64,000 nt of DNA from Bacteriovoracaceae bacterium (GCA_013141065.1 JABFRR010000011.1:1-64000); one strand, 5' to 3'. Positions 42,121 to 51,691 are shown, numbered from the stretch's first letter. Translations and numbers: made by a program. Notes: generated by a model from the letters alone, not told the origin.

Positions 42121-43086
42121 CTAATTGCCCGACAGGAGTTCATCAGTATTTAAGACGCTAAGAATTTTCTCGATACTAGCTTTATACAAATCATTATCTT
42201 GATAATGTAAATCTATCCGACTATCGGCCCTATACTCGCTGGAAGTTCGATTTATTGTTCCATTTGCCGACTCTATCTTCATCCATCCTTTGTCTGTGTG
42301 AAAAAATCCTTTAGCTCGGATGATAGAATTATTTTTAACAACCTCGTTAAAAAAATTGCTCAGTTTAGTAACATCAAAAATATCACATCTCTCCCAACGA
42401 AAAGATCTATTAGAGAAACCCGTCGTGCTATTTTCTTGAGATTGACTTATTTTATGAATTTTATAGATTGGATAACTTAAATTAAATACACTTGAGGGAA
42501 ATTCACCTTTTGATGTGTGAATAAGACTCATCTTGGAAGGAGTCAGGCTTCTTATTTTTGATTCAAATTTTATTTTTTCCGATTCTGTAATTTTATCAGA
42601 AAAATTAGCGACAATAACATCAGAAGCTTGTATCTGCTCCCATACGATAGGTTCTCTAACAGCATGCCCGTCGATAGTCATCCCTGGATGAACCATGCAT
42701 ATTACAGGATGAAGATTAAACACAGATTTTAAGGTTGATTTATCAACCATATCAATAATGTCAGAAGCACGCGCTAGTCCAGATGGTTCGATAATAATTC
42801 TATCAAATTCCTTACTTTTACCTGCTTCAATTAACTTTTTATTTAAAACCATCTTAGAAACACAACAAATGCATCCACCAGGAATATGCCAAACTGTAAA
42901 CTTGCTTGCCAAATTTCTTAATTCAATCTCGTGTCCATCAATATTATTTTCTCCAAATTCATTGATTATTACAAGAATTCTCTCGCTAAGTTGATGTTCG
43001 GAAATATAGCGAATTATTGCTGTCGTTTTTCCAGATCCTAAAAAACCGCTTACAATATTCAAATGCATTTTTTGAGATAATGACAT
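42121..43086 (-). CDS. COG0523 GTPase, short divergent subtype
   Basis: 321 residues: P-loop GFLGSGKTT, 'INEFGENNIDG', metal motif GGCICC, 'IEPSGLARASDI' and a weak base-recognition motif (ANFSD instead of NKxD). A short CobW-type C-terminal domain follows. The most divergent of the seven COG0523 proteins here. Last gene of the cdd-cysS-COG0523-COG0523 operon, 3 bases after the previous stop. Probable metallochaperone; client unknown. Confidence 0.85.
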   Translation of the reverse strand: MSLSQKMHLNIVSGFLGSGKTTAIIRYISEHQLSERILVIINEFGENNIDGHEIELRNLASKFTVWHIPGGCICCVSKMVLNKKLIEAGKSKEFDRIIIEPSGLARASDIIDMVDKSTLKSVFNLHPVICMVHPGMTIDGHAVREPIVWEQIQASDVIVANFSDKITESEKIKFESKIRSLTPSKMSLIHTSKGEFPSSVFNLSYPIYKIHKISQSQENSTTGFSNRSFRWERCDIFDVTKLSNFFNEVVKNNSIIRAKGFFHTDKGWMKIESANGTINRTSSEYRADSRIDLHYQDNDLYKASIEKILSVLNTDELLSGN

Positions 43087-43089
43087 AAA

Positions 43090-44310
43090 TCAATGGGCCG
43101 GTAACTTAATCTTAAGAGACCAATCTCCGAAAGAATCAGAAACATTTGAAAATTTGGTCATGTCTCCAGCTAACTCTGCATCGGAAAGAAGACAAAGCTC
43201 TAATTCAGTCTTAATTGTCGGTAAATTCTCTTTTTCTCCTATAAAAACCATACGCTGATGCCTGTCTCCCCAAGTGTTATCCCAAAATAATTTTATTTCC
43301 TCTAAAACAACTGGATCTTGAGGCCAAAGTTTTTCTGGAGCGGCAGCAAGCCAATAACCTACGGGATCTACAACTCTCTCGGTTCCAGCAATGGCAAGCT
43401 CTGCAATAAAATTTGGCTGTGAAACTATCCAAAATATTCCCTTGGCACGATATAATCCTTTGAAATCTGTATTCATAAACTTCCAAAATCTTTCATGGTG
43501 AAATGGTCTTTTAGCTTCGAGAACAAAACTATCGATTCCATATTCATCTTTTTCAGAAATTTCTTCTCCTCGCAATATCGTCTGCCATCCTGGAGCATCT
43601 TCAGCCTTTTGAAAATCAAATAACTTTGTATCTAAGACTTTTGTTAATGGAACTTTCCCTTTTTCCGAAATCTCAATTCTTGCAGCAGGGTTGAGAAATT
43701 TTATTATACCTTCAAGTTTTAATAATTCTTCAGAAGTTACTAGATCTTTTTTATTAACAATAACGACATCTGCAAATTCCACCTGCTGAGTAAGAAGGCT
43801 AACAATAGAACGATGATCTTCTTCACCTACTTCCATTTTTCGATCTTTTAAAGATTCACCGGACTTCCAGTCTCTTAGAAATGCTTTGGCATCAACCAAT
43901 GTCACCATAGTGTCTAATCTTGCGTAGCTGGATAAAGATTCACCTTCTTCATCCTCAAAGGTGAACGTTTCGGCAACTGGTAGTGGCTCTGATATACCTG
44001 TTGATTCAACAATCAGGTAGTCATATTTTTTTTCTTCAGATAGCCTTTTGATTTCTGTTAATAAATCTTCTCTAAGCGTACAGCAAATGCATCCATTACT
44101 CATTTCTACTAATTTCTCTTCAGTTCGAGATAGGGTAACACCATTCTTTTGCGCTAAATCCACATCTAAATTAATTTCAGACATATCGTTGACGATTATT
44201 GCTACTTTTTTCTCCTCTCTGTTAAGTAATATATGATTAAGAAGAGTTGTTTTTCCAGCTCCCAAAAACCCTGATAAAACAGTTACCGGTAGTCGTGTGT
44301 CAGTTTTCAT
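43090..44310 (-). CDS. COG0523 GTPase, long subtype, copy 2
   Basis: 406 residues: GFLGAGKTT, '[16 protein letters not shown]', '[16 protein letters not shown]', NKKDLV and a CobW C-terminal domain ('[13 protein letters not shown]'). Paralogue of the genes at 38674 and 53030. It lies 42 bases after cysS and in the same operon, which suggests it may help metallate CysRS or cytidine deaminase under zinc limitation. Confidence 0.9.
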   Translation of the reverse strand: MKTDTRLPVTVLSGFLGAGKTTLLNHILLNREEKKVAIIVNDMSEINLDVDLAQKNGVTLSRTEEKLVEMSNGCICCTLREDLLTEIKRLSEEKKYDYLIVESTGISEPLPVAETFTFEDEEGESLSSYARLDTMVTLVDAKAFLRDWKSGESLKDRKMEVGEEDHRSIVSLLTQQVEFADVVIVNKKDLVTSEELLKLEGIIKFLNPAARIEISEKGKVPLTKVLDTKLFDFQKAEDAPGWQTILRGEEISEKDEYGIDSFVLEAKRPFHHERFWKFMNTDFKGLYRAKGIFWIVSQPNFIAELAIAGTERVVDPVGYWLAAAPEKLWPQDPVVLEEIKLFWDNTWGDRHQRMVFIGEKENLPTIKTELELCLLSDAELAGDMTKFSNVSDSFGDWSLKIKLPAH

Positions 44311-44352
44311 ATTTCTTCTCCTGTTTTTCTGCCTAAGATACTCTAAAAAAAA

Positions 44353-45762
44353 TTAGTCATCTCTTTTTGCTTTTAATATTTTTCGAGATGAATATCTCCA
44401 CTTTGTTCCATCCGGGGAATCTTCAATCTGAATCCCCATTTCAAGTAACCTACCTCGATACTCATCACTTCCTTTATAGTCTTTGTTCTGTCTTGCTAGA
44501 TTTCTAAGTTCTATCATTTTCTCGACAGTAGGAATATCAACACTGCGATGTCGTATACTTGATAAATGCATTAAAAACAGCTTAGGATTATTTTGTAAAA
44601 AGCCTAAAAAATTTGCACTTGCAATTAAATTAGCTTTAAGTTGAGATGTTTTAACTAATGAAAGTTGTTCGGCCATTCCTCTGAGATATGAAAGTGCTGC
44701 TGAAGTATTCAGATCATTTTTTAGTAGTTGAGTTAACTCAGGATCAATCTCTCCCTTAACCACACTTAGCTCTGAACATTCATCGAGAATTATATAAATT
44801 CGCTCCAGATTTAAAATTGCGTCTTCTAGTCTATCTTCATTCCAATCAAGAACATTTCTATAATGAGTAGAAAGTAGAACCCAGCGAATTGCCTCACCCG
44901 GGGCAATATTTAATAAATCTCGGACTAAAAGAACATTGCCTAAAGATTTAGACATTTTTTTACCTTCAATCGTTACAAAGCCATTATGAATCCATGTTCT
45001 ACAATATAGTTCTCCATCATGAGCAGCTGTGCCTTGAGCAATCTCATTTTCGTGATGCGGAAATATTAAATCTTGCCCACCACCGTGAATATCGATAGAC
45101 GTACCTAGATATTTTTCGATCATTGCCGAGCACTCAATATGCCACCCCGGCCGGCCCTTTCCCCAGGGGCTTTCCCAACCAGGTTGATCAAGATCAGATG
45201 GTTTCCATAAGACAAAATCTCGTGGGTCACGCTTGAATGGGGCAATTTCAACTCTTGCACCTGCAATCATCTCGTCAACATTCCGACCTGAAAGTTTTCC
45301 GTATTCAGAAAATGATGGGACATGGAAAAGAACATGGCCTTCTGTAATGTAGGCGCTTCCATTCTTTAGCAATTTTTTAACCATATTAATAATTTCAGGA
45401 ATACTTTCTGTAACTCTTGGTTCAATGTCTGGATTAAGTGCCCCAAGCGAACGCATATCTTCTTGATAGGCCTTAGTGTATCTTTCAGATATAACAGAAA
45501 TATCTACATTTTCTTCTTTTGCTTTTAGATTAATTTTATCATCTATGTCGGTAATATTTCTTAAGTAGGTCACTTTTTTAAAATGATATTTTAATAATCT
45601 ATATAAAATATCAAAAACAATAGCAGGTCGTGCATTACCGATATGAGCAAAATTGTAAACAGTAGGCCCACAGACATACATGTTAACTTGATCAGGAATT
45701 AAACTTTCTATTCCTACTTTTTTTTTAACAAGAGTGTTATAAACAAAAATTTGATTACTCAA
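44353..45762 (-). CDS. cysS: Cysteinyl-tRNA synthetase
   Basis: 469 residues: zinc ligand C31 in 'MYVCGPTVYNFAHIGNARP' with HIGN, then 'HIECSAMIEKYLG' (second Cys), 'IDIHGGGQDLIFPHHENEIA' (His and Glu ligands) and KKMSKSLGN. All four zinc ligands of the family are present, so it is not a zinc-free variant. Charges tRNA-Cys. Its position in a Zur-boxed operon with a COG0523 gene suggests a zinc-limitation paralogue; whether another cysS exists cannot be seen here. Overlaps cdd by 8 bases. Confidence 0.95.
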   Translation of the reverse strand: MSNQIFVYNTLVKKKVGIESLIPDQVNMYVCGPTVYNFAHIGNARPAIVFDILYRLLKYHFKKVTYLRNITDIDDKINLKAKEENVDISVISERYTKAYQEDMRSLGALNPDIEPRVTESIPEIINMVKKLLKNGSAYITEGHVLFHVPSFSEYGKLSGRNVDEMIAGARVEIAPFKRDPRDFVLWKPSDLDQPGWESPWGKGRPGWHIECSAMIEKYLGTSIDIHGGGQDLIFPHHENEIAQGTAAHDGELYCRTWIHNGFVTIEGKKMSKSLGNVLLVRDLLNIAPGEAIRWVLLSTHYRNVLDWNEDRLEDAILNLERIYIILDECSELSVVKGEIDPELTQLLKNDLNTSAALSYLRGMAEQLSLVKTSQLKANLIASANFLGFLQNNPKLFLMHLSSIRHRSVDIPTVEKMIELRNLARQNKDYKGSDEYRGRLLEMGIQIEDSPDGTKWRYSSRKILKAKRDD

Positions 45763-46186
45763 TTACGACCTCATTATTTTTTGGAAAACTTGTAAATGGC
45801 CGAGGTAAAAGCTCACAAAGATAAATCATATATTTGATACCTTCATGATTTGCTAAATAAATAGGAAGATCGCCTTCATCAAACTCAGAAAGAACTTGCA
45901 AGCACAAAGCACAAGGAACAGAAGGTTCTTCAGTGTTCGTGATGACAATTAAAAAATCTAACTTCTGCTTTCCTAATTTAGCTACAGAACTCCAGATAGC
46001 ATTCCTTTCAGCACAAATTGTTGCTCCATAACTCGCATTCTCCACATTGCAACCAACAAATATTTCATCAGATCCCTGCACTTTTAAAGCTGCTCCAACT
46101 TTAAAATTTGAGTATGGTGCATATGAATTTTCCTGAGCGGCTAGCCCTTTTTCATAAGCTGAAAGGATTGATTTAGTTAGGATCAT
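45755..46186 (-). CDS. cdd: Cytidine deaminase
   Basis: 143 residues, the small tetrameric type: 'SYAPYSNFKVGAAL', 'ENASYGATICAERNAIW' with C58 and E60, and 'EEPSVPCALCLQVL' with C92 and C95. The Cys3 zinc site is complete. Deaminates cytidine for pyrimidine salvage. First gene of the operon, with a Zur-type box about 60 bases upstream shared with the divergent Fur-family gene. Confidence 0.93.
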   Translation of the reverse strand: MILTKSILSAYEKGLAAQENSYAPYSNFKVGAALKVQGSDEIFVGCNVENASYGATICAERNAIWSSVAKLGKQKLDFLIVITNTEEPSVPCALCLQVLSEFDEGDLPIYLANHEGIKYMIYLCELLPRPFTSFPKNNEVVIE

Positions 46187-46245
46187 TTAATAAATTCCAT
46201 TAGATAAATAACAATCAGTATTAAATACCTTACCCTTCTCAATAT

Positions 46246-46260
46246 TGCAACTCAGTCGCA
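46246..46260. promoter_or_regulatory. Zur-type box between cdd and the second Fur-family gene
   Basis: TGCAACTCAGTCGCA, one mismatch from the perfect TGCAACT-C-AGTTGCA. It lies in the divergent gap (46187-46301), so it could control both operons. Confidence 0.72.
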
Positions 46261-46301
46261 TTTTATATTTCCAACTCGATCACTTTCCTGTAAGATCAAG
46301 T

Positions 46302-46733
46302 ATGCTTAATTTTAAAAATACATATACAAAAGAAGAGTTGAAAAATATTCTTGTTAAGAATCAGATGACTCGGACAAAGGCAAAAATATCAATCATTAAT
46401 GAGCTAATTCAAGCCAAACATCCCATTTCCATCCAAGAGCTACATCAAAAATTAGGAGTAAAGTCTTGTCATCTCTCGACAGTATTTCGAGCTATGCAAC
46501 AATTTAAAAACAAAAATCTTGTTCGTGAAATTAATTTTGGTGAAGATTTTTGTAGATATGAGCTTATAACTAATGACGATAAAGATCATATAAGATGCAG
46601 AACCTGTGGAACATTTGAAAAAATTGAAAAAATTAAAGTAAAGAATTTTGAAGAAACCATAAGTAAAATGGGTTTTTCTGACATGACATATCGCCTAGAC
46701 TTAAGCGGTGTTTGCCCTCATTGCATAACTTAA
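46302..46733 (+). CDS. Second Fur-family regulator
   Basis: 143 residues from ATG 46302 (an upstream frame to 46245 would start in the box). 'LVKNQMTRTKAKISIINELI' and 'SCHLSTVFRAMQQFKNKNLV' form the winged helix; CxxC pairs 'RCRTCG' and 'VCPHC' bind structural zinc. Fewer His residues than the gene at 40711. Placed at a Zur-type box, it is either an autoregulated Zur paralogue or a sensor of a related metal. Overlaps convergently by 4 bases with the M14 gene. Confidence 0.82.
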   Translation: MLNFKNTYTKEELKNILVKNQMTRTKAKISIINELIQAKHPISIQELHQKLGVKSCHLSTVFRAMQQFKNKNLVREINFGEDFCRYELITNDDKDHIRCRTCGTFEKIEKIKVKNFEETISKMGFSDMTYRLDLSGVCPHCIT

Positions 46734-47452
46734 TTTGTGATTAATCTTGATAGCCTATCTTGAAGCTTTATAAAATCATTGGAGTTAGTATTTAGTGAAT
46801 CCTCTTTAAGCTCTATAGTTAAAACAGGAATATTTCTCTCATCCCACACATATCGCCCCAAACTTCCAGTAAAAGTACCCAATCTCTTCCAAGGAAGTAA
46901 GTTTTTAGAATTATACTTTTTTACAGGGGGACCGTCAAAATCAAATACACCATAGGGCGTATGAATTGAAATAACTAAATCGGGTCTAAAGTCTTCAATA
47001 TGTGCGATAGCACATCTTACCTCTTTTTCCGATCCGGCCACGTGACCTGGAAACCGACGTGGATCACTTTTTTCTCTATTTTTCCATTTTTTTAAAGCAA
47101 GCTCGTTCCAGTCAGATGTTGGAAAATTTCTATTTAAATCAACACCATTAGCATTCATTCTTATATTAAGCTTACTTCCGTCTGGATTTAAGATCGGTAT
47201 AATTCTCCAAAAATTAGAAGGATCAATATTTTTTAATCTTTCAATCCAAAACTGTGCAAGTTTTCCAGACGAAGGCTCATCTCCGTGAATTTGCCCAAAA
47301 ACTAATATTCTCTTTTTTAAACCATCTTCCTTAGCAGATTTTTCATAATGATTAATTTTTACTGAATCCGTAGAGAAACACTCTTTTAAATTAAATTCTT
47401 GAGAGTAAGATGAGGTTGTCATCAAAAATAGTCTAGCTAAAATTATAAACAT
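46730..47452 (-). CDS. M14-family metallocarboxypeptidase, MpaA-like
   Basis: 240 residues with a signal-like N-terminus (about 1-18). Zinc ligands: H and E in 'GQIHGDEPSSG', and the H of 'VISIHTPYG'. NGVDLNRNFPTSDW supplies substrate-binding Asn-Arg, and the catalytic Glu is in 'LTIELKE'. Resembles MpaA, which cleaves murein peptides, and N-acetylglutamate-type deacylases. In the operon of a COG0523 gene and a propeller protein, so it may be the zinc enzyme client. Confidence 0.85.
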   Translation of the reverse strand: MFIILARLFLMTTSSYSQEFNLKECFSTDSVKINHYEKSAKEDGLKKRILVFGQIHGDEPSSGKLAQFWIERLKNIDPSNFWRIIPILNPDGSKLNIRMNANGVDLNRNFPTSDWNELALKKWKNREKSDPRRFPGHVAGSEKEVRCAIAHIEDFRPDLVISIHTPYGVFDFDGPPVKKYNSKNLLPWKRLGTFTGSLGRYVWDERNIPVLTIELKEDSLNTNSNDFIKLQDRLSRLITN

Positions 47453-48413
47453 GAATAGCCCCGTCGGTGCAACCTATGTAAAAAAAACTTACACTAAACT
47501 TCATATAACAAATATCGGCGTTAAATTCTTGCTTCCATATTGCCTCTGGAAGAAGTGTCGTCCATAATGATGCTGAACGATTATCTTCTTGTACTAAGAA
47601 GTATGGTTCTGACTTATGATTTAACACTTTTTTAGGAATTTCTTTCAACTTGTCGATTATAACATTGATGTATTGGTCTGCTTGCTCTGAGTTTGAAATA
47701 AGTAATACAAGTTGATTATAGTAGGACATTGCAATTTTATCACTATCACAGCTTCCTAAGATTTTGATAAATGGGCCTGCAGCTTGAGTAATCATCGGTT
47801 CTTCTATTATCGATGAATCCATATTTAAATGTAATATACCCATTTCTCCGCTGCTCAAAGTGAAATGAAAAGTGCTATTCTTACTCATATACGCGGCACT
47901 TGAAATTGTTACAAAATATTGCCCTAGAAATTTTGGCGAAAACTCTTCACCTATCAGAAACCATCCCATCTCACAAACTACAAAAACCTTATCTCCACAC
48001 TTATAAAGTTGCTCTACATGAGTGATCTTCTCCACTCTTTGAATTGAAAATGATTCTTTGAATCTGCAAAAATATAGCAATTGATCTTTAATAAAATACA
48101 GCACCTCATTTATCAAAATGGGGAAGGTTATTTTTTTGCCCAACTTTTTATTAAGATCAGGCAACTTGGAAATGCTTACTTCTCCTGAAAGGCATGTTAA
48201 AATAGCAAAACTTTCAGCTTCAGAAACGTTATTAAAACCGACAGATGAAATAGTAACTTCACCTAGCTTAACGCCTTTATAGTCATAGTGGAACCTATGA
48301 CCTTCTCCACTATAAACCGAAAATGATTGATCCTCATTTTCGAGAATCCCTAGTGGATATTCACCAATGTCAATTGAAATCACATGATCTGTAATCTTCA
48401 CTCCCTGAAGCAT
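47433..48413 (-). CDS. WD40-like beta-propeller protein
   Basis: 326 residues, no signal peptide. Repeated beta-strand blocks of about 40 residues ending in patterns such as 'SGEVSISKL' and 'IGCTDGAIHVYNF', typical of WD40-like propellers though WD dipeptides are rare. Overlaps the COG0523 start region by 16 bases and the M14 gene by 20. A similar pairing of COG0523 and WD40 proteins occurs at 58.4-60.8 kb. Likely a protein-binding scaffold. Confidence 0.65.
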   Translation of the reverse strand: MLQGVKITDHVISIDIGEYPLGILENEDQSFSVYSGEGHRFHYDYKGVKLGEVTISSVGFNNVSEAESFAILTCLSGEVSISKLPDLNKKLGKKITFPILINEVLYFIKDQLLYFCRFKESFSIQRVEKITHVEQLYKCGDKVFVVCEMGWFLIGEEFSPKFLGQYFVTISSAAYMSKNSTFHFTLSSGEMGILHLNMDSSIIEEPMITQAAGPFIKILGSCDSDKIAMSYYNQLVLLISNSEQADQYINVIIDKLKEIPKKVLNHKSEPYFLVQEDNRSASLWTTLLPEAIWKQEFNADICYMKFSVSFFYIGCTDGAIHVYNFS

Positions 48414-49408
48414 TTTTTAAAACTTTCTTCAATCATCTTTTCATCAAATCCTTTCCCTATCGCTACAAGAACACTTCTTCTGGGCTCATCGTCCTTCCAT
48501 GCTGCTCCATCAGAAAAGTCTATCATCGAATGAATTCCCTGAATTATAATTTTCTTTTCTCGGTTTCTAATAGCTACAATTCCTTTAAGACGATATAAAC
48601 GCTCTCCAGACTCTCTGGCAAACAAGGACAGCCACGTCTCAAGCATCATTGGATTAGCAACTTTGTCCATCACCTCAATAGCTAGTGAACTCACGCCAAT
48701 CTCATGCTGGGCATGATTTTCTTTTGCAAGCGGCCTTAAAGAAAATGGGATGTGGCCACTTTTCGTGGATGTAAATTTGAACGACTCAGAAATGCCTTCT
48801 TCGTGCTGAGTTTTGATCTCAAGAATGCTGTTTAAGTTTATTTGTCCTAAGTCTGATGTTAATATTCCAATTTTTGGGCTCAAAAGCCTAAGCGCTGAGT
48901 AGACTTTTTCTAACTCTTCCTTTGTAACTAGGTCACTTTTTGTCAAAACAAGCTTATCGGCATAGGCAATCTGCCTTTTAACTTCTGGCGACCTTTCTAC
49001 TTGAATAAGAAAATGTTTTGCATCTACTAACGTAATGACTCCATCAAGATAATAGTCATCTCTAAGACTTTTTTCTGCCAAGAATGTTTGGATAACTGGA
49101 GCTGGGTCAGCAACTCCAGTAGTTTCTATAATGATTCGATCAAATTTATTTTTTCTTTTTTTAAGCCCATCTAAAATCCTTACGAGGTCTCCACGAACTG
49201 AACAACATACGCAGCCATTGTTCATTTCAAAAATTTCCTCATCTGCCTGAATAACAATATCTTGATCTACTCCAATTTCTCCAAATTCATTTTCAATGAC
49301 AGCTATTTTTAATCCATGATTTTGACCAAGGATATAATTTAGCAAAGTAGTTTTTCCACTTCCCAAGTATCCCGTTAGTACGGTGACAGGAATCCTATTT
49401 AACGTCAT
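48398..49408 (-). CDS. COG0523 GTPase, YjiA-like subtype, copy 1
   Basis: 336 residues: GYLGSGKTT, 'AVIENEFGEIGVDQDIVI', metal motif 'NNGCVCCSVRGDLVRIL', 'ETTGVADPAPVIQTF', TKSDLV and a C-terminal domain with 'LYRLKGIVAIRN' and 'RSVLVAIGKG'. Closest in this window to the genes at 57409 and 58416. Divergent from the gamma-carbonic anhydrase gene across a Zur-type box. Confidence 0.9.
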   Translation of the reverse strand: MTLNRIPVTVLTGYLGSGKTTLLNYILGQNHGLKIAVIENEFGEIGVDQDIVIQADEEIFEMNNGCVCCSVRGDLVRILDGLKKRKNKFDRIIIETTGVADPAPVIQTFLAEKSLRDDYYLDGVITLVDAKHFLIQVERSPEVKRQIAYADKLVLTKSDLVTKEELEKVYSALRLLSPKIGILTSDLGQINLNSILEIKTQHEEGISESFKFTSTKSGHIPFSLRPLAKENHAQHEIGVSSLAIEVMDKVANPMMLETWLSLFARESGERLYRLKGIVAIRNREKKIIIQGIHSMIDFSDGAAWKDDEPRRSVLVAIGKGFDEKMIEESFKKCFRE

Positions 49409-49461
49409 TTTAACCTCGGCAAAAATAATATAAGTTGGATGATATTTTTAAATCTTTACAA

Positions 49462-49478
49462 ATGCAACTGAATTGCAT
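49462..49478. promoter_or_regulatory. Zur-type box between a COG0523 gene and carbonic anhydrase
   Basis: ATGCAACTGAATTGCAT; outer arms ATGCAA/TTGCAT are perfect. It lies 12 bases before the gamma-CA start and 54 before the divergent COG0523 start. Confidence 0.75.
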
Positions 49479-49490
49479 TAATAATATATA

Positions 49491-50066
49491 ATGATAAGAA
49501 AAAATCCTAATGGTGATGTCCCAATAGTTGACCCAAGCTCTTTTGTAGACCCGACGGCTATCATTTGTGGAAAAGTCATTATAAGAGAGAAAGTTTTTAT
49601 TGGCCCCTACGCTGTCATAAGAGCTGATGAAACAGATGAAAATGGCAACATTGAGGCTATCGACATTGGTGCATTCTCAAACATTCAAGACGGTGTAGTT
49701 ATGCATTCAAAGAGTGGTGCTGCTGTCAAAATTGGTGAGTATACTTCGATAGCTCATAGAGCAATCGTGCATGGTCCTTGCATCGTAGGAAGTAAAGTTT
49801 TCATCGGATTTAATAGCGTACTCTTCAATTGTAGAGTTGGTAATGGATGTGTTGTGAGACACAATTCAGTCATTGATGGCCGGGATCTACCAGATGGTTT
49901 CTATGTTCCTTCGACAGTAATAATAGGACCACACACAAATCTTGAAAAAATACCTAAGGTCAGTATTAAAGCGACTGAATTTTCGGAGAGCGTTGTAAAA
50001 ACCAATAATGAATTTGTAGAGTCTTATAAATTACTTGAAAATGATTTTATAAATAACAGAATATAA
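49491..50066 (+). CDS. Gamma-type carbonic anhydrase-like protein
   Basis: 191 residues of left-handed beta-helix hexapeptide repeats. Metal ligands are H72 ('DGVVMHSK'), H89 and H94 ('SIAHRAIVHGP'), the gamma-CA pattern. Hydrates CO2 using Zn or Fe. In Zur regulons this type often backs up zinc-dependent carbonic anhydrases. The start codon follows the Zur-type box closely with an AT-rich leader and no strong ribosome site. Confidence 0.85.
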   Translation: MIRKNPNGDVPIVDPSSFVDPTAIICGKVIIREKVFIGPYAVIRADETDENGNIEAIDIGAFSNIQDGVVMHSKSGAAVKIGEYTSIAHRAIVHGPCIVGSKVFIGFNSVLFNCRVGNGCVVRHNSVIDGRDLPDGFYVPSTVIIGPHTNLEKIPKVSIKATEFSESVVKTNNEFVESYKLLENDFINNRI

Positions 50067-50117
50067 AATTAACAATTAATAAAAATGTATTCAGAAAAGT
50101 ATTAAAAGGAAAAAACT

Positions 50118-50345
50118 ATGAGTGACGCCCTCTTTCCCAAACATTATGAAGAATGGAAAAAATGTATTACAGAAAAATGTAAAATTGAAATGAATTTAAA
50201 CTATGTTAATGGTCGCCTTAAAATATTACAAGATGATAAACATGATGAAACAGTTAAATTTAGAGATCTATACGGAAATCATTGGCTCAAACAAATTATT
50301 TCGTATTTTGAAGAAGCTAAAATAATTTTTTTTAAATCAACATAG
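50118..50345 (+). CDS. Small hypothetical protein in the carbonic anhydrase operon
   Basis: 75 residues, helical, with two cysteines close together (KKCITEKCK). Good ribosome site (AAAAGGAAAA). Lies between the gamma-CA and the ZnuA-like gene. No family recognised; the Cys-x4-Cys and His residues could bind metal. Confidence 0.5.
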   Translation: MSDALFPKHYEEWKKCITEKCKIEMNLNYVNGRLKILQDDKHDETVKFRDLYGNHWLKQIISYFEEAKIIFFKST

Positions 50346-50354
50346 GGAAAGAAA

Positions 50355-51245
50355 ATGAAAAAATTAATCTTTTTAATCATATTTTTATTCAACAATACAA
50401 CTCATGCTAGATTAAGAGTAATTACTTCAATGGAACAAATAGCTTCTGTCATCAATGAAATAGGAGGAGACAAAGTTGCACTTGAACTCATAGAACGTGA
50501 TAAATTGAAATCTTCAGATAAAATCTATCGTTCGGAATTAATTTCAAACCTAGATTCGACAAACTTATTAGTTATAAATGGCTTCTCTGGAGAGGAGTCA
50601 TTGCTTCCCGCCCTCGTTGGCGCTTCAAAAAACTCTGACATACAGGAGGGCAAAAGTCGTAACTTAAATCTAGGTACCTTCATTAAGTCTGTAAAAAATG
50701 AATCGATCGTTTTTAAAGATGGTAAGACTATTTCAACAAGCACTGAAAACAATCCTTTTTATCTATTAGACCCACAAAATGTGATTGATATTTCAGATAT
50801 AATAGCAAATAAATTAAGCCAATTGGATTTTAAAAATAGAAGTCATTATTTAGCAAGATCACAACTATTCAAAGATCAACTAAGTGCTCGAATGGTTTCA
50901 TGGACAAGAAGATTAAACAAAGTACCTAATAAAAAAATATTCACTTCTAACAATTCATATAATTATTTTTTATATCGTTTTGGATTTGAAAGTATAGAAA
51001 TATCGGAAAATTCTGAAACCTCTCAAAATAAATTATCCGAAACAATTAGTCTCATAATAGACTCGGGAAATATTCAAACAATGTTGGTCAAATCACTTCC
51101 ATTAAACAACCATTTATTGGAGACTGTGTTAAAATCTAAAAGTATACACATTAAAACAGTTGATCTGACTAAGAATGAAAACGCCACTATCTTAAGCTAT
51201 TTTGGCGTTTTAGAGTCACTAGTAAGAGCAATAGAAAAGCAATGA
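50355..51245 (+). CDS. ZnuA-like solute-binding protein lacking the metal histidines
   Basis: 296 residues, signal peptide (about 1-18). The fold matches ZnuA/TroA: 'RVITSMEQIASVINEIGGDK', 'NLLVINGFSGEESLLPALV', 'NPFYLLDPQNVIDISDIIA' and 'FTSNNSYNYFLYRFGFESIEI'. The His ligands at the second and third positions (as in ZnuA 'HAWHDP' and 'SHDAF' of the gene at 54266) are replaced by Asn, Tyr or Leu. It is therefore unlikely to bind zinc in the usual way; perhaps a regulator, a partner of DUF3299, or a different ligand binder. Confidence 0.7.
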   Translation: MKKLIFLIIFLFNNTTHARLRVITSMEQIASVINEIGGDKVALELIERDKLKSSDKIYRSELISNLDSTNLLVINGFSGEESLLPALVGASKNSDIQEGKSRNLNLGTFIKSVKNESIVFKDGKTISTSTENNPFYLLDPQNVIDISDIIANKLSQLDFKNRSHYLARSQLFKDQLSARMVSWTRRLNKVPNKKIFTSNNSYNYFLYRFGFESIEISENSETSQNKLSETISLIIDSGNIQTMLVKSLPLNNHLLETVLKSKSIHIKTVDLTKNENATILSYFGVLESLVRAIEKQ

Positions 51246-51264
51246 ATGGTTTAAAGAGGCAAAA

Positions 51265-51648
51265 ATGAAATTTTTAATTTTTATATTTATTTTTACATTT
51301 TTGCCAATTTCTCATTCAGCTGAAATTAATTGGCAAGTTTTAAAAACTCTAAACGTGAACAGTAAAAAACCTATACCAACAGGAGAATTAAAAAATATTT
51401 TAGGTAAAATTATTTCTATAAAGGGATTTATGATGCCACTCGATTATAATGCCAAAAACGTCATTGAATTTCTTTTCATGCCCTACATTCCGGCCTGTAT
51501 GCATGTCCCTCCTCCTCCTGCAAATCAGCTAGTTTTAGTTAAAATGACAAAAGGAATTAGGGCTTCGACAACGTTTTACCCTGTAGAACTAACAGGTAAA
51601 CTCTTTATTGATATTAGGGACTGTCAAAAAATAAGTGATCATTCTTGA
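51265..51648 (+). CDS. DUF3299 periplasmic protein
   Basis: 127 residues, signal peptide (about 1-18). Signature 'IISIKGFMMPLDYNAKNVIE' and 'MPYIPACMHVPPPPANQLV' with Cys and His near a Pro-rich loop identify DUF3299. The family is often encoded near metal-uptake genes. 19 bases after the ZnuA-like gene, so probably co-transcribed and zinc-regulated. Confidence 0.82.
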   Translation: MKFLIFIFIFTFLPISHSAEINWQVLKTLNVNSKKPIPTGELKNILGKIISIKGFMMPLDYNAKNVIEFLFMPYIPACMHVPPPPANQLVLVKMTKGIRASTTFYPVELTGKLFIDIRDCQKISDHS

Positions 51649-51691
51649 GATTATATTTGGCCGAATGAAAAAAGTATGATTTCATATTGAA

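Noticed and set aside
44353-45762. CysRS as a zinc-independent (C-minus) paralogue
   Set aside because: All four zinc ligands are present in the sequence.
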